In this document: one piece after another, positions 56,328 through 64,000 of the stretch
Layout: each line of letters begins with the position of its first letter
Numbering within the stretch: the first letter of the stretch is position 1
Assembly: GCF_006337105.1 (NCBI RefSeq)
Contig: NZ_CP040871.1
Span: 2,746,501 to 2,810,500, forward strand
Reading direction: 5' to 3'
Source: Thermomonas aquatica
GTDB taxonomy: Bacteria > Pseudomonadota > Gammaproteobacteria > Xanthomonadales > Xanthomonadaceae
Length of the DNA: 64,000 nt
Program-made: the position numbers and the translations under genes
Notes under the pieces: generated by a model
Seen by the model: only the letters and a program-made list of their open reading frames with translations
Told to the model about the DNA's origin: nothing
Databases searched by the model: none

Positions 56328-58799
56328 ATGTCGCAGGGCTATCCGGCCCGCTTTGGCGGGCGTTCGAGCAGGGCGCTGCATGCGTTCGTGCTGGCCGCAG
56401 GCGTGTGCATCGCATCGCAGGCGACGGCGGCGGATGCCGGGTTGCCGGCGCGGGTCAACACCTTCATCGGCAGCCAGGACGAGGGCAATACCTTCCCGGG
56501 CGCGTCGGCGCCGTTCGGCATGCTCCAGGTCAGCCCGATCAGCGACCACTACGCCGGCTACCGCTACGACGACAAGAAGATCCGCGGCTTCGGCCACTCC
56601 TTCGTGTCCGGCGCCGGTTGCTGGGAGCAGGGCGGGCAGGTCGCGGTGCTGCCGGTGACCGGGAGCATCGGGCCGGGCGGCGATTTCGACACCAGCGACA
56701 ACAAGGCGGCAGCGTTCGACTACAAGGCCTATGCATCGGCCTATACGCACGACGGCGAAGTCGGGCAGGCCGGCTACTACAAGGTGCGCCTGACCGATCG
56801 CGGCGGCATCGATGCGGAAATGACCGCATTGACCCGCGCGGCGGCAGAGCGTTACACCTTCGCCGCGGATGCGAAGAGCGGCCACGTGCTGGTCAACCTC
56901 GGCCAGGCCAACGAGAAGCATGAAGTCGTCGGCAGCGTGGTCGAGGTGGTCGGCGACCGCGCGCTGGAAGGCCGGCTGGTGACCAAGAGCTTCTGCGGCG
57001 GCAAGCAGTACACCACCTGGTTCCGCATCGAATTCGATCGCCCGTTCAAGGCGTTCGGCGTATGGGACAAGGACGGCGGCGTGCCCGGCGCGCGGCACAG
57101 CGTGGGCGCGCAGTGGGAAGTGCCGAATGGCGCGTGGCTGACGTTCGACCTGGGCGCGTCGCGCAGCGTGACCGCGGTGAGCGCGATCTCGCATGTCGAT
57201 GCCGAGGGCGCGCGCCGCAACCTGGACGCCGAAGGCAGGCGCGGCGGCAAGCTCATCGCCTTCGATGCGATGCGCCGGCAGGCGCAGGACGCCTGGCGCA
57301 AGGAACTCGGCTCGATCCGCATCGAGGGCGCCAGCGCCGACGACCGCACGGTGTTCTATACCGCGCTGTACCACGCGCTGCTGCAACCGATGACCGGCAG
57401 TGACGCCGATGGCCGCTACCGCGGTTACGACGAGAACATCCATGTCGCCGATGGCTGGACCTACCACGAGTATTTCTCGCTGTGGGACACCTATCGCACG
57501 CAGAACCAGCTGCTGGCGATGCTGCGTCCGCAGCGCGCGCGCGACATCGCGCGTTCGATGCTGGCGATCCACGACCAGATGGGCTGGCTGCCGCGCTGGG
57601 GCTATGCCAACTTCGACACCAACATCATGACCGGCGATCCGGTCACGCCGTGGCTGGTCGACCTGTGGCGCTTCGGCGCGTTGCAGGGCCGCGAGCGCGA
57701 GGCCTGGCAGGCGCTGTGGCAGAACGCCGACGGACGGCCACCGGCGATGTCGCGGGCGCAGGGCCGCGCCGGCAACGACAGCTACCTGGCGCAGGGTTTC
57801 GTGCCCTACGACCGCGCCTATCCGTCGAAGGGCATGGACGTCGACCAGCACCACGGCGGTTCGGCCACGCTGGAATATGCATTGGGCGATTGCGCGCTGG
57901 CGCAGATGGCATCGGCGCTCGGCGAAACCCGGGCCGCCGCGATCCTGCGCGAACGCGGGCGCAACTGGCGCAAGGTCTGGGATGCGGATGTCGTGGATTC
58001 GCAACTGGGCTTCCGCGGCTTCCCTCGTCCGCGCATCGATGACGGCGGGTTCTACGTGCCGACCCATGGCGCATACGACCCGCGCTCCAACCACGGCTTC
58101 CACGAAGGCACCGCCTGGCAATACCAGTGGCTGGTGCAGCAGGACGTGCCGGGGCTGGTCGCGGCGATGGGCGGGATCGAACAGGCGCGCCAGCGGCTGG
58201 ACGCGTTCTTCGCCTACGACGCACTGGCGCAGGACCTGCAGGGCGGTGCGCGCAAGCAGTGGGTGGTCGGCCCGTACAGCTACTACAACCAGTACCGCTA
58301 CAACCCCAACAACGAACCCGACCTGCACAGCCCGTGGATGTACACGTTGCTCGGCCAGCCGTGGAAGACCGCGACCGTGGTGCGCGCGGCGCAGGCGCTG
58401 TTCACCAATGCGCCGAACGGCGTCACCGGCAACGACGACCTCGGCACGATGTCGGCCTGGTACATCTTCAGCGCGATCGGCCTGTATCCGGCGGTGCCCG
58501 GCAGCGGGCAATTGCTGCTGCATGCGCCGCGTTTCGCCGGGGTGGAGCTCGAGCTCGGCGATGGCGGGGTCCTGCGCATCGAGGCGCCAGGCGCGGACGG
58601 CCGCAAATTGCAGTACATCGGCGGCCTGGCGATGGATGGCATCGCGCATGCGCCGGCATGGATCGGCTGGGATCGGTTGCGCCGGGGCGGCGCGATCCGC
58701 ATCGAGCTGGTCGATCGCCCGCCGCTGGACGGCTGGGGAACCGCGCCGGAAGACCTGCCGGCCGCACTCTGCCCGGCCGCGCTGCCGGCAGGTGGATGA
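56328..58799 (+). CDS. GH92 alpha-mannosidase
   Basis: Calcium-dependent exo-alpha-mannosidase, usually alpha-1,2, acting on high-mannose N-glycans. 823 aa, signal peptide ending SQATAADA. N-terminal NTFIGSQDEGNTFPGASAPF, central EYFSLWDTYRTQNQLL, catalytic acid Glu in NHGFHEGTAWQYQW and base Asp in GNDDLGTMSAWYIFS. Predicted periplasmic or outer-membrane. Stop is 4 nt before the lacI ATG. Confidence 0.94.
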   Translation: MSQGYPARFGGRSSRALHAFVLAAGVCIASQATAADAGLPARVNTFIGSQDEGNTFPGASAPFGMLQVSPISDHYAGYRYDDKKIRGFGHSFVSGAGCWEQGGQVAVLPVTGSIGPGGDFDTSDNKAAAFDYKAYASAYTHDGEVGQAGYYKVRLTDRGGIDAEMTALTRAAAERYTFAADAKSGHVLVNLGQANEKHEVVGSVVEVVGDRALEGRLVTKSFCGGKQYTTWFRIEFDRPFKAFGVWDKDGGVPGARHSVGAQWEVPNGAWLTFDLGASRSVTAVSAISHVDAEGARRNLDAEGRRGGKLIAFDAMRRQAQDAWRKELGSIRIEGASADDRTVFYTALYHALLQPMTGSDADGRYRGYDENIHVADGWTYHEYFSLWDTYRTQNQLLAMLRPQRARDIARSMLAIHDQMGWLPRWGYANFDTNIMTGDPVTPWLVDLWRFGALQGREREAWQALWQNADGRPPAMSRAQGRAGNDSYLAQGFVPYDRAYPSKGMDVDQHHGGSATLEYALGDCALAQMASALGETRAAAILRERGRNWRKVWDADVVDSQLGFRGFPRPRIDDGGFYVPTHGAYDPRSNHGFHEGTAWQYQWLVQQDVPGLVAAMGGIEQARQRLDAFFAYDALAQDLQGGARKQWVVGPYSYYNQYRYNPNNEPDLHSPWMYTLLGQPWKTATVVRAAQALFTNAPNGVTGNDDLGTMSAWYIFSAIGLYPAVPGSGQLLLHAPRFAGVELELGDGGVLRIEAPGADGRKLQYIGGLAMDGIAHAPAWIGWDRLRRGGAIRIELVDRPPLDGWGTAPEDLPAALCPAALPAGG

Positions 58800-58803
58800 G
58801 CGC

Positions 58804-59841
58804 ATGCGTCCAGCCAGGCCGAACCGGGAAAGGAAGATCACCGTCAACGACGTCGCGCTCGCCAGCGGGGTGTCGCGGGCCACGGTGTCGCTGGTCCTGC
58901 GCGGCAGCCCGCTGGTGCATGCCAAGACACGCGAGCGCGTCGAACGGCAGATCGCGGCGCTGGGTTACGTCTACAACCGCGCGGCCGCCAACCTGCGCAC
59001 GCGCACGTCGAGCAGCGTCGCCCTGATCATCAACGACCTCTCCAATCCGTTCTTCGCCGAATTCGCGATGGGGGTGGGCGATGCGCTGGTCGGCGCCGGC
59101 CATGTCGCCCTGCTCGGCAGCACCGGCGAGTCGGTGGAGTGGCAGGAAGCGGTGCTCGGGTCGCTGATGGAGCACAGCCCGGCCGGCATCATCCTGTCGC
59201 CGGCGGAACATACCGATGGCCCGCGCCTGCAGCGCATGCTCGGCCACGAGCCGGTGGTGGTGTTCAACCGCGAGATCCCCGGCACGCAATGGGATTTCCT
59301 CGCCCTCGACAACCGCAACGGCGCGCGCCTGGCCACCGAGCACTTGCTGTCGCTCGGCCATCGCCGGATCGCGTTCTTCGGCGGCCATGCCGATTCCAGC
59401 TCCTGCCAGGAGCGCCGCCAGGGCTACCTCGGCGCGATGGACGCCGCCGGCGTCGCCGCGGATCCGCGCTGGCTGGTGGAATGCGCGCCGAACCGCGTCG
59501 AATCCAGGCAGGCGACCCGCATGCTGTTCCAGCAGGAGCACGGGCTTACCGCCGCGGTCTGCTACAACGACAACGTCGCCCTCGGTTTCAAGCTCGGCCT
59601 GATGGAGCGCGGCCTGCGCCCGGGGCTGGACTTCGCGCTGACCGGCTTCGACGACATTCCCGAAGCCGCGCAGACCACGCCGGCATTGACCACGCTCGCC
59701 GTCGATCCGCGCGAACGCGGCCGCCAGGCCGCCGAACTGCTGCTGGAGCGCGTGCGCGATCCGGATGCGCCGGTGCGCCGGGTGATCGCGCCGGTGCGGC
59801 TGGTGGTGCGCGACAGCAGCGGCACGCCCTTGCACGACTGA
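58804..59841 (+). CDS. LacI-family regulator of the mannose locus
   Basis: 345 aa. N-terminal helix-turn-helix and hinge (VNDVALASGVSRATVSLVLRGSP; VYNRAAANLRTRTS) followed by a periplasmic-binding-type sensor domain (LIINDLSNPFFAEFAMGVGD; ALTGFDDIPEAA). It sits between GH92 and the transporter in one run of genes, so it most likely represses this locus in response to a released sugar such as mannose or fructose; effector not determinable here. Confidence 0.92.
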   Translation: MRPARPNRERKITVNDVALASGVSRATVSLVLRGSPLVHAKTRERVERQIAALGYVYNRAAANLRTRTSSSVALIINDLSNPFFAEFAMGVGDALVGAGHVALLGSTGESVEWQEAVLGSLMEHSPAGIILSPAEHTDGPRLQRMLGHEPVVVFNREIPGTQWDFLALDNRNGARLATEHLLSLGHRRIAFFGGHADSSSCQERRQGYLGAMDAAGVAADPRWLVECAPNRVESRQATRMLFQQEHGLTAAVCYNDNVALGFKLGLMERGLRPGLDFALTGFDDIPEAAQTTPALTTLAVDPRERGRQAAELLLERVRDPDAPVRRVIAPVRLVVRDSSGTPLHD

Positions 59842-59879
59842 CCCGATAACCAGACCGCGCGAGGAGAGGCGCGCAAGCC

Positions 59880-61175
59880 ATGCATATTTCGCAAATGCCT
59901 TCGGGCGCTCCATCGGGCGATGCAACTGCGCCTGCGGTCAACACCCGCGTCGCCCTGGCCGTGGTCACCACGGTGTTCTTCATGTGGGGCTTCCTCACCT
60001 GCCTCAACGACATCCTGATTCCGCATCTCAAGGCGGTGTTCGAACTGAACTACGCGCGGGCGATGCTGGTGCAGTTCACCTTCTTCGGCGCGTACTTCCT
60101 GATGTCGCTGCCGGCGGGCCGGCTGGTCGCGCACCTGGGCTACAAGAAGGGCATCGTCGCCGGGCTGGTGATCGCCGGGATCGGCGCGCTCGGCTTCTGG
60201 CCGGCGGCGCACCTGCGCATCTACGAAGCCTTCCTCGCCGCGCTGTTCGTGCTGGCCACCGGCATCACCGTGCTGCAGGTCGCGGCCAATCCCTACGTCG
60301 CCTTGCTCGGGCCGGAAAGCACGGCCTCCAGCCGGCTGACCCTGGCGCAGGCGTTGAACTCGCTGGGCACGGCAATTGCTCCAAAGTTCGGTGGCATGCT
60401 GATTCTGGGCGGCACAATTTTGAGTGCAGAGCAGTTGTCCGCATTGCCGGAAGCCCAACAATTGGCCTATCGCGGAGCGGAAGCACAGTCTGTGCAGGGG
60501 CCGTACATTGGGCTGGCATTCGTGCTTTTCCTGCTCGCGGTGTTCGTTTTCCTGTTCCGCTTGCCCGCGTTGACCGAGACCACCGAACAGGCCGACGACC
60601 AGAAGCACACTTTGATGGACACGCTGCGCCATCCGCATGTGCTGTTCGGCGTGCTGGCGATCTTCTTCTACGTCGGCGCGGAAGTGGCGATCGGCAGCTT
60701 CCTGGTCAATTACCTGTCGATGCCGGAGATCGGCGGTTTCAGTGAGCAACATGCGACCAACTATGTGTCCGCCTACTGGACGCTGGCGATGGTCGGCCGC
60801 TTCATCGGCTCCGCGCTGCTGGCGAAGTTCCCGCCGCGCACGCTGCTGGCGCTGTTCGCGCTGGCCTGCGTGGCGCTGCTGCTGCTCACCATGTCGGGCG
60901 CCGGTTCGCTGGCGGTGTACAGCGTGGTCGCCATCGGCCTGTTCAACTCGATCATGTTCCCGACCATCTTCGCGCTGGGCATCGAACGCCTCGGCCCGCT
61001 GACCGGCAAGGCCTCCAGCTTGCTGATCATGGCGATCGTCGGCGGCGCGGTGGTGCCGTTCGCGCAGGGCCTGCTGGCCGACCGCATCGGCGTGCAGCAT
61101 GCCTTCGTGCTGCCGCTGCTGTGCTACGGCTACATCGTCTGGTACGGCCTGCGGGGTTCGCGCCGCGATGGATGA
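59880..61175 (+). CDS. FucP/GluP-type MFS sugar transporter
   Basis: 431 aa proton symporter of the FHS family, twelve helices. VTTVFFMWGFLTCLNDILIP, FFGAYFLMSLPAGRLVAHLG, LQVAANPYVALLGPE and LGTAIAPKFGG are typical. Context suggests mannose or glucose. GAGGAGAGG precedes the ATG. A 180-bp patch (60361-60540) is about 59% GC by hand count, lower than its surroundings. Confidence 0.93.
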   Translation: MHISQMPSGAPSGDATAPAVNTRVALAVVTTVFFMWGFLTCLNDILIPHLKAVFELNYARAMLVQFTFFGAYFLMSLPAGRLVAHLGYKKGIVAGLVIAGIGALGFWPAAHLRIYEAFLAALFVLATGITVLQVAANPYVALLGPESTASSRLTLAQALNSLGTAIAPKFGGMLILGGTILSAEQLSALPEAQQLAYRGAEAQSVQGPYIGLAFVLFLLAVFVFLFRLPALTETTEQADDQKHTLMDTLRHPHVLFGVLAIFFYVGAEVAIGSFLVNYLSMPEIGGFSEQHATNYVSAYWTLAMVGRFIGSALLAKFPPRTLLALFALACVALLLLTMSGAGSLAVYSVVAIGLFNSIMFPTIFALGIERLGPLTGKASSLLIMAIVGGAVVPFAQGLLADRIGVQHAFVLPLLCYGYIVWYGLRGSRRDG

Positions 61176-62181
61176 GGCCGCGATGGGACGCGGGATCCTC
61201 TGCTTCGGCGAGGCGCTGATCGACTTCCTCGCCCGTCCCGGCGACGCGCCTGGTGCGCCGCGCAGCTTCCTGCAGTTCGCCGGTGGCGCTCCGGCCAATG
61301 TGGCGGTGGCGGTGGCGCGGCTGGGCGGCGCTGCGCAGTTCATCGGCATGCTCGGCGAAGACATGTTCGGCGACTTCCTGCTCGGCAGCCTGCGCGATGC
61401 CGGCGTCGGCACCTCGGGCATCGTCCGCACCGATGCGGCGAAGACCGCGCTGGCCTTCGTCGCCCTGGACGACGAAGGCGAGCGCAGCTTCAGTTTCCAT
61501 CGGCCGCCGGCCGCGGACCTGCTGTTCCGCGACGCGCATTTCCAGCCGGCCATGTTCGAACGCGCGGCATCCTTCCATGCCTGTTCCAACAGCCTGACCG
61601 AACCCGCCATCGCCGAGGCCACCTTCGCCGGCATGCGCCGCGCGCGCGCTGCCGGCGTGCTGGCCAGCGTCGACCTCAACCTGCGGCCGGCGCTGTGGCC
61701 GCGGGAAGTCGACCCACATCCGTGGCTGTGGCGCCTGCTGGACGCGGCGGACCTGGTGAAGCTGGCACGCAACGAACTCGACTACCTGGCGGCACCGCTG
61801 GGCGGCGAGCGGGCCGTGCTGGCGCGGCTGTTCGCCGGCCATGCGCGGCTGGTGCTGGTCACCGACGGCGCCGCCGACATGCGCTGGCATGCGCGCGATG
61901 CCGGCGGCACGGTCGCCGGTTTCCGGGTGCGCGCCATCGACACCACCGCGGCCGGCGACGCCTTCGTCGGCGGCCTGTTGTACCGGCTCGCGGAGCGGGG
62001 CATCGATGCGGCCGGCATCGACGCGTTCGTCGCCGATACCGCCGCGATCGAAGACGCGATGCGCTTCGCCGCCGCCTGCGGCGCGCTCGCGGTCACCCGC
62101 CATGGCGCATTCGCCGCCATGCCCACCCACGCCGAAGTCATCCGCCTGCTGCAGGACGAGGACCTCCATGGACCAGCCTGA
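61168..62181 (+). CDS. PfkB-family fructokinase
   Basis: 337 aa ribokinase-fold sugar kinase. N-terminal ILCFGEALIDFLARPGD, substrate segment FAGGAPANVAVAVARLGG, and the catalytic RAIDTTAAGDAFVGGLL (DTxGAGD type, Asp base). Followed directly by a mannose isomerase, so fructose to fructose-6-phosphate is the likely reaction. Overlaps fucP (8 nt) and the isomerase gene (14 nt). Confidence 0.9.
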   Translation: MDEAAMGRGILCFGEALIDFLARPGDAPGAPRSFLQFAGGAPANVAVAVARLGGAAQFIGMLGEDMFGDFLLGSLRDAGVGTSGIVRTDAAKTALAFVALDDEGERSFSFHRPPAADLLFRDAHFQPAMFERAASFHACSNSLTEPAIAEATFAGMRRARAAGVLASVDLNLRPALWPREVDPHPWLWRLLDAADLVKLARNELDYLAAPLGGERAVLARLFAGHARLVLVTDGAADMRWHARDAGGTVAGFRVRAIDTTAAGDAFVGGLLYRLAERGIDAAGIDAFVADTAAIEDAMRFAAACGALAVTRHGAFAAMPTHAEVIRLLQDEDLHGPA

Positions 62182-63415
62182 TTTCCGTTCGCCCGAGTTC
62201 CTGCGCGCGCACATCGCCCGCACGATGGCGTTCTACCATCCGCGCTGCATCGATCCGGCCGGCGGTTTCTTCCACTACTTCAAGGACGACGGCACGGTCT
62301 ACGACACGGGCCATCGCCACCTGGTCAGCAGCACCCGCTTCGTCTTCAATTACGCGATGGCGTATCGCGAGTTCGGCAACGCGGAATACCGCGAGGCGAT
62401 GCTGCACGGCCTGCATTACCTGTGTTATGCGCATCTCGACGCCGAGACCGGCGGCTATGCCTGGACGATCCGCGACGGCGCGGCGGAGGACCGCAGCAAC
62501 CACTGCTACGGCCTGGCCTTCGTGCTGCTGGCGTATGCGCATGCGCGGATGGCCGGCGTGGCCGAGGCCGCCGACTGGATGGAGGAAGTCTGGCTGCTGC
62601 TGGAAGCGCGCTTCTGGGAGGCGGAACACGGCCTGTACAGGGACGAGGCCGATGCCGACTGGAACTTCAGCGGCTATCGCGGCCAGAACGCCAACATGCA
62701 CATGTGCGAGGCGATGCTCGCCGCCTACGAGGCCAGCGACGACACGCGCTGGCTGGACCGCGCGCTGCTGCTGGCCGGCAACATGACCCGCCGGCAGGCG
62801 GCCCAGGCCGGCGGCCTGGTCTGGGAGCATTACGACAGCGACTGGAACGTGGACTGGAACTACCACCTCGACGATCCGAAGCACCTGTTCCGCCCGTGGG
62901 GATTCCAGCCCGGCCACCAGACCGAATGGGCCAAGCTGCTGTTGATCCTCGATCGCCACGTGGCGACCGATTGGCTGGCGCCGATGGCGCGCCACCTGTT
63001 CGACACCGCGCTGGCGTGCTCCTGGGACAGCGAACGCGGCGGGATGTACTACGGCTTCGCGCCGGAAGCGCGGCGGCAACCTGGCATGCAGGGTGCGCCG
63101 ATCGGCGGCGGGCTTCTTCCCGAGGGGATGTTCGTCTGCGACGACGACAAGTATTTCTGGGTGCAGGCCGAGTCGCTGGCCGCCGCGGCGCTGCTGGCCG
63201 CGCGCTTCGATGAGCCGCAGTACTGGGACTGGTATGAACACCTGTGGGCGTATGCGTGGGCGCACCTGGTCGATCACGCGCATGGCGCGTGGTACCGCAT
63301 CCTCGATGCCGACAACCGCAAGTACGGCGACCAGAAGAGTCCGGCCGGCAAGACCGACTACCACACCATGGGTGCGGCCTACGAAGTGATGAACCTGCTG
63401 AGGCCGGGCAAGTGA
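62168..63415 (+). CDS. D-mannose isomerase (AGE/YihS family)
   Basis: 415 aa (alpha/alpha)6-barrel epimerase/isomerase that interconverts mannose and fructose. Catalytic-type His regions: TGHRHLVSSTRFVFNYAMAY, NANMHMCEAMLAAYEASD, PGHQTEWAKLLLIL and the final KTDYHTMGAAYEVMNLL. With the adjacent fructokinase it forms a route mannose to fructose to fructose-6-P that bypasses mannose-6-P isomerase. GTGA overlap with the GH47 gene. Confidence 0.9.
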   Translation: MDQPDFRSPEFLRAHIARTMAFYHPRCIDPAGGFFHYFKDDGTVYDTGHRHLVSSTRFVFNYAMAYREFGNAEYREAMLHGLHYLCYAHLDAETGGYAWTIRDGAAEDRSNHCYGLAFVLLAYAHARMAGVAEAADWMEEVWLLLEARFWEAEHGLYRDEADADWNFSGYRGQNANMHMCEAMLAAYEASDDTRWLDRALLLAGNMTRRQAAQAGGLVWEHYDSDWNVDWNYHLDDPKHLFRPWGFQPGHQTEWAKLLLILDRHVATDWLAPMARHLFDTALACSWDSERGGMYYGFAPEARRQPGMQGAPIGGGLLPEGMFVCDDDKYFWVQAESLAAAALLAARFDEPQYWDWYEHLWAYAWAHLVDHAHGAWYRILDADNRKYGDQKSPAGKTDYHTMGAAYEVMNLLRPGK

Positions 63416-64000
63416 GCGGCGCGTCCGTTCGCGCCTTGGGCCTGGCCGCGGCCTTGTCGATGCTGGCGATGGCCGCAGGTTGCGCGCAATCCCCGCCCAG
63501 GCCGGGTGCGCCCGCCGCCGCGGCTTACGCACAGCCGATGGACGACGCCGAAGCCGCGCGCATGGCCGCACGCGTGCGCGAGGAAACCCGCCACGCCTGG
63601 CAGGGCTACATGCGCTACGCGAGCGGCCACGACGCGCTCAAGCCGTTGAGCAAGGCGCCGCACGACTGGTATCCGCAGTCGCTGCTGATGACCCCGGTGG
63701 ATGCGCTGGACACGCTGTTGTTGATGGGGCTGGACAAGGAGGCCGCCGAGGCGCGCGAACTGATCGTCACCCGCCTGTCGTTCGACCACGACATGAAGGT
63801 GCAGAACTTCGAGGTCACCATCCGCCTGCTCGGCGGCCTGTTGTCCGGCTACCAGATGACCGGCGACCGCAAGCTGCTCGAGTTGGCCGACGACCTCGGC
63901 ACGCGCCTGCTGCCGGCGTTCGAGTCGCCCACCGGCCTGCCGTACACCCACGTCAACCTGCGCACCGGCGAGGCCAGCGGCAAGGTCAGCAACCCGGCCG
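63412..64000 (+). CDS. GH47 class I alpha-mannosidase lipoprotein (3' end outside window)
   Basis: About 196 codons visible. GTG start; lipoprotein signal ending in the lipobox MAAGC, then HAWQGYMRYASGHDALKPLS, YPQSLLMTPVDALDTLLLMG, FEVTIRLLGGLLSGYQMTGD and LPYTHVNLRTGE, characteristic of GH47 alpha-1,2-mannosidases best known from eukaryotic N-glycan trimming. A GH92 plus GH47 pair in one locus points to high-mannose glycans. Confidence 0.9.
   Translation, partial: MSGASVRALGLAAALSMLAMAAGCAQSPPRPGAPAAAAYAQPMDDAEAARMAARVREETRHAWQGYMRYASGHDALKPLSKAPHDWYPQSLLMTPVDALDTLLLMGLDKEAAEARELIVTRLSFDHDMKVQNFEVTIRLLGGLLSGYQMTGDRKLLELADDLGTRLLPAFESPTGLPYTHVNLRTGEASGKVSNPA

Overview
The window is GC-rich, has very tight stop/start overlaps (ATGA, GTGA, TGATG), and carries single-copy housekeeping genes whose order and protein sequences suit the Lysobacteraceae/Xanthomonadaceae (Gammaproteobacteria; a Luteimonas-, Thermomonas- or Lysobacter-like organism). 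This family-level guess is inference. No phage, insertion sequence, integron or CRISPR array was seen; the window reads as ordinary chromosome with two specialised regions.

Layout. (1) 1-11.7 kb, minus strand: the rpsB-tsf-pyrH-frr-uppS-cdsA-dxr-rseP-bamA-lpxD block (translation, phospholipid, isoprenoid and outer-membrane biogenesis), with a cation-diffusion transporter inserted between pyrH and frr. (2) 12.1-19.9 kb, plus strand: map, glnD, dapD, a YffB-type ArsC-family protein, dapE, then asnB. Between dapE and asnB is a complete-looking attenuator: a 21-codon leader peptide with an Asn-Asn-Asn-Arg-Leu-Asn run, followed by mutually exclusive hairpins and a terminator. (3) 19.9-22.3 kb: a penicillin-acylase-family hydrolase. 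(4) 22.4-44.7 kb: a microaerobic/denitrification region. It holds cbb3 oxidase (ccoNOQP) with assembly genes ccoGHIS, two Fe-S-type FNR regulators, a Sco protein, nirV, a copper nitrite reductase fused to cytochrome c, an alginate-export-type porin, a small four-Cys protein, a cysteine-synthase homologue, a SirB2-like protein, nnrS, quinol-type norB and hemN. Six FNR-like boxes lie in front of these genes. The visible chain is nitrite to NO to N2O; no nitrate reductase or nosZ is present here. (5) 44.7-53.3 kb: parC, tpm, tRNA-Leu, rnr, rlmB, rnt and small genes. (6) 53.4-64.0 kb: a carbohydrate locus. It has a glycosylasparaginase, cutC, glucokinase, a GH92 alpha-mannosidase, a LacI regulator, a FucP-type transporter, a PfkB sugar kinase, a mannose isomerase (AGE family) and the start of a GH47 alpha-mannosidase. 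This is consistent with stripping high-mannose N-glycans and using mannose via fructose.

Two regulatory themes stand out. First, the asnB attenuator. Second, at least seven genes (map, parC, rnr, rlmB, rnt, hemN, nnrS) have a -10-like hexamer exactly at -12 to -7 relative to the ATG and no convincing Shine-Dalgarno sequence, which predicts leaderless mRNAs. For hemN and nnrS the FNR box is centred exactly 41.5 bp before the A of the ATG, the classic class II activator position if transcription starts on that A.
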